Assembly: GCF_011397635.1 (NCBI RefSeq)
Contig: NC_064764.1
Span: 40,972,955 to 41,036,954 of the forward strand
Origin: Epinephelus fuscoguttatus
Taxonomy: Eukaryota; Chordata; Actinopteri; Perciformes; Serranidae
Direction of reading: 5' to 3'
Length of the DNA stretch: 64,000 bases
The stretch's first letter is position 1, and each line of letters begins with the position of its first letter. This document shows, piece by piece, positions 56,725 to 64,000 of the stretch. The translations under genes were made by a program, and so were the position numbers. Below the pieces are notes generated by a model that worked only from the letters and a program-made list of their open reading frames with translations, searched no databases and was not told the DNA's origin.

Positions 56725-57925
56725 TCAGATTGTTCAGTCTCCTCTGTGGTACAGACGTCAATGCCAGTTTCTGTTTTTTGATACTTCTTTTTGTGCTTCT
56801 TGGACCTTTACTCACACTCTGTTCGGTGCCTCAGCTTCACCACACCTGCTTCAACCACAACCAGCCACGTCAAGCCTTGTTCTCATTTCGACTGTTTAAT
56901 CTTCAGGCCCTCTGTCTGCTGTGCTTTGCCATTCCCTGCCCACCTCAGCCATCATTTCACTCAAGCCTTCAGCCCCACATCTTCAACCTACAATAAACTG
57001 CCTCTAACCATTCAGTTTTCTGGTTGTGTGTGCATTTTGGTCCTAAGTTTGAACTGCACAACCAAAGTGGTTTTATGGGATATAGAGCCTTTTGAGGGTG
57101 TCAAACATGAACCAAGCTACAGAACCCTTAAAGGTTCCATAAAGAACCATTTTATTCTGAGAGCGTACTGTTAGCTTAAAGCCCAAAGCCCCTTTCACGG
57201 TTTCATTCTCTGTATGCATGTTCGCTTGGGTTTTGAAAAAGGAAGATACCTTAGCCTCCACTTGATACAAGATTTGAATTGAATCTATTAGCAACAGCAG
57301 GATATTTAGATAATGAAAGAATGTACTTTGTGTTAAAGGTTTGTTCTCAGCATTACCGGAGCCTTTACATTTTTCTCAAGAACAAAGTTATCATTTGTAA
57401 AATATGAACATTTAGTTGCTCCCATGTAAACCCTGACTAGGTTAGTCAGGGATCATTTCCTCCAACAACAAAAAATGTTGGCACTAATTAATGGTGCTAT
57501 TAAGTGTCCGCAAATGATCAGTTTCTTTCTTATGAAGGGGTGGGATGAAAGTTCGACTTCTTTCCACTCCTTTTTGAACAATCTTTTCATTGTCTGTTGT
57601 TGTTGCTTTCTTTTCTTTTTTAATGTTGAAAATAAACTTTCAAATCAAAATCAATCAAATGAATTAAACTTCCCGTCATGACTGGGCTGCATTTCTGTCA
57701 GCGGAGTCATTTTTTTCCGAACAGCTGATTGGCCAGTGGGTGGTGCTTTTTATAGGATCAGATTCAACCCTGAACTTACCCTGCTCCAGAGCAGGATAGC
57801 TGTTCAGAGTAAGTTACCATGGTGATCTACCCCGATAAGAACTGAACCGGCTTCGTGAGACCGAAAACCCAGGGTTAACCCTGAAGTTCCCTCGCTAAGA
57901 CACTAATCCTGCTTCGTGATACAGG
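56725..57925. other. Intergenic repeat-like sequence, no gene seen
   Basis: It contains AACCCTTAAAGGTTCC-type short palindromic text near 57120 and a CTTCGTGATACAGGCCCC phrase at 57911 that looks like the end of another fish element, cut at 57928 by the next element. No supported exon. Confidence 0.4.
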
Positions 57926-57927
57926 CC

Positions 57928-58551
57928 CCTGGTGGCAAGATAGTTATCTACCAGTGTTCGTAAACAAAAGAATATTGATGGCCAAAATAAAGATAAATAA
58001 TTATGTACAGTTAATGTGTTTCCCCGTTTGTTTATGGGTACAGGGAAACATGTATGAAACACATAGTTTACATAGTTTAGTTTATTTAAAGCAGAACTTA
58101 CAGGCATGGACGTTAATATGAGACGGGACAAAAACAGGAAGTGACGCTACTCTCGCAACCGGAAGTTCAACATCGCGGCCATGAAACAAGTCAAACTTCT
58201 CCAACTACACCCTCGTGTCTTGATGGGCTGTACAACACATTACACCATTCAAAGAGGGTAGAGGAGTGTTTTTTATGGTGCGCCAGGCCTATGTTGTTGC
58301 TGCTGCTGCGATTATTATTGTGAGACTATTTTTGTATCACTGTTATAATGATTTTTGTAATGTTAATGTTCATAATATTATTTCATAATAATATTTTTAT
58401 TATGTGCCAGTTGAGCAGAGCACAGTGATTGCATATTTTTTTTGAGAAAATAAAATTTGTCTTTGAAATGAGTAAGGCATTTTTAAAAAATCTTTGTATC
58501 TAATTATTCTTTTGTTTACGAACACTGGTAGATAACTATCTTGCCACCAGG
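57928..58551. mobile_element. 624 bp DNA element with perfect 47 bp terminal inverted repeats
   Basis: 57928-57974 (CCTGGTGGCAAGATAGTTAT onward) is an exact inverted match of 58505-58551. The interior is non-coding (frames at 57895-58131 and 58141-58323 include repeat sequence). Perfect arms suggest a recent insertion. It appears to sit inside an older repeat, because recognisable terminal sequence (CTTCGTGATACAGGCC) stops at its left edge. Confidence 0.75.
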
Positions 58552-58554
58552 TGG

Positions 58555-59120
58555 TCTTTGGCTGCTCCTGGCTACCGTCATAAAAACAAGAGAGGAAGAA
58601 ATCTGCGTATCTGATTGGTGGAAGGACCGAACTGAACAGGTGATACCAACATCCGTGATCAACAACGTAGACGCATTTATTTTTTATCACAAAACTAATA
58701 AATAATCATGGTGGATTTATTTCCCGATTTAGTTCCCGAAAAAATGCTGCACTTAACAGCATATTTATCTTTATTTCGGCCATGATAATTATTCTTTTCT
58801 TACCAGTTGGTCTTTGGCTGCTCGAAGAAATCTGCACTGACTGAAACACTGCATTTAATGGCTGGATTAAAAAACCTTCTGTAAAGGATATAATTGCCCA
58901 GACTGCCCTCCATAGATCGCCCAGAAGGTAAGTTTCTGATTGTAATTTCTCCCCATTATGTTCCGTTGTGTGTTTAGAGATATTAAACAACATATTAATA
59001 CAACTGCTATGTTTCCTGCCTTTTTTGGATAAGCGGGGAACATAGAACCTTTTTTTTCAGTAAGAGGGAAACATAGAACCTTTTTTGCAGGGTTAAATGG
59101 GGAACATAGAACCCGGGGAA
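58555..59120. other. Intergenic, no gene seen
   Basis: GGTCTTTGGCTGCTC near 58552 recurs at 58809 with AGAAATCTGC nearby, a small duplication. GGGAACATAGAACC recurs three times at 59035-59120. Confidence 0.45.
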
Positions 59121-59127
59121 CATAGGG

Positions 59128-59307
59128 ATGACCCCCTCTGACACAAGGTATCCTGAGAGGCTGGGCGACCAGGTGTATTTTTTACACTTTAAACAACATC
59201 TCAACCGAGAAAAGTGTCTCCTTTGGATAAAGTTGTGTGGTAACGTTAGACCACAACATCAACTCAACGTGAATAAGATTAACAATGATGTCTACATCTG
59301 TTCTAAG
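59128..59307 (+). pseudogene. THAP-like zinc-finger exon remnant of a DNA transposon
   Basis: The frame includes DQVYFLHFKQHLNREKCLLW, then IKLCGNV and NNDVYICSK, ending at a GTAAGT donor. FHxF, a central Trp and a terminal ICSK(HF) are the spacing of a THAP DNA-binding domain, but the first Cys pair is missing. Such exons begin the transposases of fish ISL2EU/IS4EU and Kolobok elements. Confidence 0.4.
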
Positions 59308-59742
59308 GTAAGTCAACATTGTGTTTGAGGCAACATATTGTCACTTTGCTGGAAAGAAATATAAAGTTATCTTTAACATCTCTAGCTAACGTTAGCTAAA
59401 GTTAGCCTAACGTTAGCTCCTAGCTGCGTTGTTCATCATGTCACCTTGTTTGCTGGGAGTTCATTAGCCTATTTTGTTCTAGTTTTGTACTTTGGTGATG
59501 GTACATCATTGTTAGCTGTTGTCCAAAGGGCTCTAGTTAAGCTAACGTTAACTTCTGGAGCTTAGCTTCATTAACTTATCTGTAATGGCAGAGATAACAA
59601 AGGTTGGCAAACGTTATGCTGAATGATTCAGTGTAAATACTGTAGCACCAAACTAACGGAGAGACACTCTTGGTAAAGATGGTAAAAAGGCCGTTATCCT
59701 TTTCTCATATTCTGAGCCAAAAACCTTAACTTCAGTGGCACT

Positions 59743-59997
59743 TTAACTTGTTGTCTTTGATGGTGACGGCAACCAGATGCGGTTCACAAGCGTCCACTGT
59801 GACCTGTAAATTTTGGCTTGTAATTTAAGCTTTTCATCGACCTTCTCAACAATAAAATGATGAATATATCCCTCCAATGCGTAGTTTAGGCCCTTTTGGT
59901 TACTTCTCAATGACATCTGATCGTTATGTCTCCAAAAATCATCAGTTGCCTCCTGTGAAATGCCGTGTACTGTGACACCTGCCATAGCGCCGGGCAC
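59743..59997 (-). pseudogene. Fragment of a fish DNA-transposon protein (ISL2EU-type second protein)
   Basis: The 84 codon frame reads GVTVHGISQEATDDFWRHND then QMSLRSNQKGLNYALEGYIH. I recognise this as a recurrent fish mobile-element protein that continues into a SWIM and YqaJ-nuclease region in ISL2EU elements; the continuation is absent here. It is divergently oriented to the THAP-like exon at 59128, matching the two-gene plan of such elements. Confidence 0.4.
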
Positions 59998-59999
59998 TG

Positions 60000-60900
60000 A
60001 ATGTTGATAGTTTGTCCGAGTGAGTGGAGGGGGCGTGGCTTAGCCATAGGTCAATTAAAAGCCTAGTCCCAATTACAAGCCCAGTCTTTTTTTACTAGTC
60101 TGCTGAAGCTACACATTTTGACAAATAAAGGCCTGTCTCAATTAGAGGCCCCGTCTGGCTGCCAAGCAGGGCATTTTTATAGAAGTTCTTTGAATGTATA
60201 AAACCATATAATTGACGACCTACTTGAGCTAACATTGGTTGGCTGCTTAGATCATGCATATAAATATAAATGTTTAAACCTTTGTCAATATGGAGATGCG
60301 ACACATTGTTAGCTTGCTCATTTCATTTCACTGAAACCATGAGCACCAGAGAAGAATGTAATTTATTTAAATTTACTGGCAGGATGAAAAACAAGTGATG
60401 CCTCCCTTCCTCTGATGCTGTCATTAAGTCAGAATATGTGTCCATTCCTCTAATAACCAGTAAGTTATTCATATTCCTTTGGTCCGTGAGGGTTGACCAA
60501 TTAAAAGAATCACAAGTGTATTTATAAAAATGAATCCGAGTTATGAATATTGTTTTAACAGGATACAGTGGTGTTGTGTCGGTGCGCCCAGTGCCATGAA
60601 ACAAGTGTCATAGCATAATTGATGTTATTTGAAGTCTAATTTTTATACAAGTAATTTTAATACTGGTTTAAATAAACAATTTGATTGTATTTCCTGATCT
60701 TTGCAGAACAACAGTTTTATGTTAAAGGAATTAAAGGCCTGTCTCAAACATAGATCTGTTGATTTCAATAATATAAGCAACTAATAGCCCGGGCTACTAT
60801 CTGAAGTTTTATGGTATATTATTTTTCTTTTGATATAATACTGTATACTACTGTATAATATTTCATTATGAAACTTACAAAGAGCTTGAAAAAAGTCAGT
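60000..60900. other. Intergenic, no gene seen
   Basis: Short recurrent phrases such as GGCCTGTCTCAA (60130, 60735) suggest repeat debris. No exon. Confidence 0.45.
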
Positions 60901-60948
60901 GGCACAGAAATGATTTATTTAGTGGCATTGGATACATTCAGTAAACAT

Positions 60949-61662
60949 TTACATGCAGGAATCCATGATACGCCTCATGCTCATGAACCTCTGGCCACTC
61001 ATGCCCATCTCCCTGAAGCTCCTGTACTCTCCAGGCCTCAGGTACATCATCCTGCCTCTGTACTGGGGCTGCTCGTACATCAGCCAGTGGCCGTCCATCA
61101 CATGACAGGACATGCAGTCATTCATACGAAAACGGTCCTGGATGTTGTCACAGTCGTCCTGCAGGTCGTGCATCTGACCACCGAAGTTCTCCCTCTCGTA
61201 GATCCTCATCCTGAACTGGCCTCTGTGCTGTTTTGACAAAACAAGACACAAATCATTATTTTCTTCCAGAGTTACAAAGGTATTAACACTCAAAGATCAC
61301 CTTTTTAGGCGTTTTCTACCTACCATGGGGATCATACGGCAAGACCTGATACCACTGCTCATTCCCATCATGCTCATGTAGTCGGAGTACTCGCCCCTCC
61401 TCATGAAGTACTGGTTTCCCATGTAGTTGGGGCGGTCGTAAACCATGAAGCAGCCACTCTCCACCCTGCAGGAGTGGCACCTGCTCAGGTAGGAGGTCAT
61501 GTCAGAGCAGTCGCTCATGCACTCATAGGAGCGACCCTGGAAGTTCCTCTCCTCGTAGAAGGTGATCTGAAAAAGAAAGTGAATTGTAGTAGTTATTGTG
61601 ATCACAGTTATTTTTGCTTTTTACAAAAAGATATTTAAAAGTACCTTGCCCCTCATGTTCAT
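60949..61662 (-). CDS. Met-rich gamma-M2-like crystallin, 179 aa
   Basis: On the - strand exon 1 is 61662-61645 (MNMRGK), exon 2 is 61566-61324 (81 codons) and exon 3 is 61227-60949 (92 codons plus stop). The position equivalent to the first ATG of the sister gene at 53320 reads ACG here, so translation should start five codons later. The N-domain starts [16 protein letters not shown] and its loop is [12 protein letters not shown]. The C-domain ([16 protein letters not shown]) has [13 protein letters not shown] and [23 protein letters not shown] at 60914-60919 gives AATAAA. Flanks on both sides resemble those of 53320-54059, so the pair arose by tandem duplication of at least 1.5 kb. Confidence 0.95.
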
Positions 61663-61735
61663 GCTGGTGTTTCCCGTGTTGGCTGTGGATATGCTGTTGC
61701 TCCTGACTGCCTCCCTACCTGGTTTAACCCTTTCC

Positions 61736-61804
61736 TTTTATACCTGAACAAATGTAAAGGACCAGTGACTCCTCCCCCTCAGGGGACCCCCTTATTCAGC
61801 AATT
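61736..61804 (-). promoter_or_regulatory. Promoter of the crystallin gene at 60949: TATA and degenerate Maf half site
   Basis: TATAAAA (- strand) at 61736-61742, 74 bases from the ATG. TTATTCAGCA near 61792 is the counterpart of the half site upstream of the 53320 gene. Confidence 0.55.
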
Positions 61805-61809
61805 TACTA

Positions 61810-62545
61810 TAGAAGCCAACAAAATGCAGAGGTTTTGTCCAGTTTTTCAGGGACTGTGGACCCTGTTACCATGTACAGTAATGGATGATAACTGACGCTG
61901 CACCTGTGAGTCCTGAAGTTGTCCTGGCATAAAGACTAGCGTTTTTGACTTCTCTCGCTGAGAATGACAAACTCTATGTGTTTTGTGATGTTGATCAATA
62001 GGAACACAAAACTGCTAACACGGTGAAGAGGAATGATATTTTTGGTAATGCTCTGGGAAATGGAGGAAAGATCCATCCTTTTCACTATTTGGGCTTTTCT
62101 GAAGGCAAGATAGCCAGTATCAAATATATTGATTTGGGTTCCATTGTTTATTTACAGTCTTGTTCCTGGAAGTCAGTCCCCAGCACCTCTTTCCTGGTGG
62201 TATCATGCAAGTCATGAGTCGACAAGACAGCAAACTAAGACAAACTGTAGTCAGCTGTCTCTCTCAAGTAATGATAAGAACTTACAAATATAATCCAGGC
62301 CCCCAGGAAGTGAGATGGGCTTTGAAGCCAATTCTCATAGTGGCCACACAGTGGAAATTACACCTCTCGCGTGCATTACATGATGCCATTGGACTCCAAA
62401 AGACTTTATCCCATGGACTTACATTGTGAAAAAACGTGTAAATCAGTGGATATATTTTTTTAGTGTCACAACCCCTGCGAAATGACTTTCACTATCAAGA
62501 TTTGATCCATTTGGTCCGGTAACGGTGGGACATCCAGAAGAGCCG
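61810..62545. other. Upstream flank, no gene seen
   Basis: Down to about 62010 this is homologous to the flank of the 53320 gene. Beyond that nothing was recognised. Confidence 0.45.
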
Positions 62546-62551
62546 TAAGAT

Positions 62552-62737
62552 GGGGGTGTCGGTGGCTTAGTGGTAGAGCAGGCGCCCCATGTACAAGGCT
62601 GTTGCCGCAGCGGCCCGTTCAAATCCAGCCTGTGGCCCTTTGCTGCATGTCATCCCCCCTTCTCTCTCTCCCCCTTTCACACTTACCTGTCCTGTCCATT
62701 AAAGGCAAAATGCCCAAAAAATATCTTTAAAAAAAGA
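62552..62737 (+). mobile_element. tRNA-derived SINE (third family)
   Basis: GGTGGCTTAGTGGTAGAGCA (box A) and CCCGTTCAAATCC (box B) head a tRNA-like region with CCCCATGTACAAGGC between. The body has CCTTTGCTGCATGTCATCCC and a CT-rich part, and ends in an A-rich tail. A common fish SINE, not a functional tRNA. Confidence 0.8.
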
Positions 62738-62964
62738 AGAGCTGCAAGATGAAATCATTTTATCTCCACAAAATGCCTAACCACAAGAAGACAGAAGTCT
62801 CTAGTGCACTATTGGCCCAATTATGTGGAAGCAGTGCCAATCATCAGACATGCTAAACCCACAAAATGGGCATCCATCCTTTTGGATAATGATGATGAGG
62901 AGGAGTCACCAGGCAAAGAATTCCTGGTGTTGGATGAGGATAATGAAAATGATTCTTCCTTTGA

Positions 62965-63240
62965 CCTCAAAGGAAAGAGTGGACAGCTTCAGATACCTTG
63001 GCGTCAGTAGCACTGAGAGCCTGACCTAGGTGCTGCACATTGACGAAGTGGTGAGAACGGCAAGGCAGAAACTGTTTTACCTCAGTTCTGGGTATCGCGT
63101 AAAAAACTCCTGCACCAATGAGAGAGACTGCCTGGTACAGAAACAGTTTTGAACAGGACTACAAAGCTGTGCAAAGAGTAGTTTGTTCATCTGAACACAC
63201 TGCAGGCGTTTCTCTACCCTGCATAAAGCCTTAGAGATTG
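62965..63240 (+). mobile_element. LINE reverse-transcriptase C-terminal fragment
   Basis: The + strand reads RVDSFRYLGVSSTESLT, then after frame changes HIDEVVRTARQKLFYL. This is the F(R/K)YLGV...LTW..HI..VV..A.Q.L..LR pattern downstream of the catalytic domain in L2/CR1/Rex-type LINEs. Broken by stops and frameshifts. Confidence 0.6.
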
Positions 63241-63590
63241 GGTAAGGAACTCGGACATCTGGAGTGAGCTCAGAGTAGAGCCGCTGCTCCTTTGCATAGA
63301 AAAGGGGCCAGTTGAGGTGGTTCTGGCATCTGATCAGGATCCTCCTGGGTACCTCCCATTGGAGGTGATCAGGGCACGTCCCACTGGTAGGAGGCCACGG
63401 GGCAGACCCAGAACACGCTGAAGGGATTATATATCTCATCCGGGCTGGAAACACCTCAAGGTCCCCCAGGAGGAGCTGAAAAGCATTGCTGGGGAGAGGG
63501 ACGTCTGGAATACTTTGCTCAGCCTGCTGCCACCACAGACCGGCTGCGGATAAGCGGTTGAAAATGGATGGATGGATGGATGTTTCACCA
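63236..63590 (+). mobile_element. LINE 3' terminal fragment with GGAT tail
   Basis: Sequence such as TGAGGTGGTTCTGGCATCTG, GGAGGCCACGGGGCAGACCC and CGGATAAGCGGTTGAAAATG ending in (GGAT)n is the familiar 3' end of a fish LINE (RTE/I-like), coding for RWFWHLIRIL and RRPRGRPRTR. It abuts the preceding LINE fragment of a different type. Confidence 0.65.
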
Positions 63591-63594
63591 CACT

Positions 63595-64000
63595 GAAATT
63601 AAAGATTGTTTTATTTTCACCTAAATATTTTCTTGAAAAAAGATGGTACAGATGACTAGAAGTGGGGGGTATTAATTGGAAAACACAACGGGACCATAGC
63701 ATGAAACCTTACATGATCCAAATTCAAAGTAACAATACAGAAAATAAACATTTTCCACATTTTTCTGAGGTTTTGTCAAGGCACTTTTTTTTAAAAAGAG
63801 GGTAAAACAATGAACTGAATGTGTGATTATGAGTGAAAAACTGATAACACAGACAGAAATATCTATTGAGGAGCTTACTGTAAATAAAAAACACTTCTAC
63901 AGACCTAAATCAAAGAGACTGTTCTTCCATTAAGACAACAGAGGGCCATTTGTTTATCATATGTACATTCATAACAGTCTATGATGACAATAGGGGTTAA
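63595..64000. other. Intergenic, no gene seen
   Basis: AT-rich sequence up to the window end; nothing recognised. Confidence 0.5.

Noticed and set aside
62804-63010. Acidic frame with DDEEESPGKEFLVLDEDNEN
   Set aside because: It is preceded by a SINE and runs out of frame into a LINE fragment. It could be a scrap of a host or transposon protein, but I could not identify it.

Overview
The window is genomic DNA of a ray-finned fish, probably a percomorph-type teleost. Two things support this: a cluster of M-type (aquatic, methionine-rich) gamma-crystallin genes, and many repeat families typical of teleosts (tRNA-derived SINEs, hAT-, Harbinger- and Tc1-like DNA elements, L2-like LINEs). The species cannot be named from the sequence alone.

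Layout. At the left end (589-5164, + strand) is an eight-exon gene that reads as the fish homologue of human C2orf80, the gene that also flanks the gamma-crystallin cluster in mammals. Six gamma-crystallin genes on the + strand follow: 8375-10860, 11803-15092, 18247-24453, 25352-26202, 28453-29257 and 32356-33093. Five more loci follow on the - strand: 35640-36395 (a broken, chimeric copy), 45054-45863, 48991-49749, 53320-54059 and 60949-61662. All have the standard three-exon gamma-crystallin plan: a tiny first exon ending in Gly-Lys (or Ser-Lys), an exon of about 81 codons for the N-terminal domain, and an exon of about 90 codons for the C-terminal domain. Splice sites are GT-AG, and most genes have a TATA box 55-75 bases upstream of the ATG and a nearby AATAAA or ATTAAA.

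The genes together. All ten intact genes encode lens structural proteins expected to pack at high concentration in fibre cells. Tryptophan falls from four residues in the gene beside C2orf80 to one in the Met-rich genes from 32 kb onward, while methionine rises from about 5% to about 17%. Several - strand genes share a proximal promoter block that looks like a Sox site beside a Maf-type half site, which is how lens crystallin promoters are commonly controlled.

The most unusual part is 35.6-44 kb. The crystallin copy at 35640-36395 has an exon 3 in which part of the gene is replaced by two short, near-identical pieces of exon 3 of the gene at 28453-29257, inserted antisense to the recipient. 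Further short direct copies of upstream sequence occur downstream in the same order (31.35 to 37.74 kb, 33.17 to 37.95 kb, 35.9-36.8 to 40.28-41.24 kb, 39.39 to 42.06 kb). This is either a complex template-switching rearrangement or an assembly mosaic. I saw no prokaryote-like system, CRISPR array, rRNA or genuine tRNA gene. The rest of the window is introns, intergenic sequence and decayed transposable elements.
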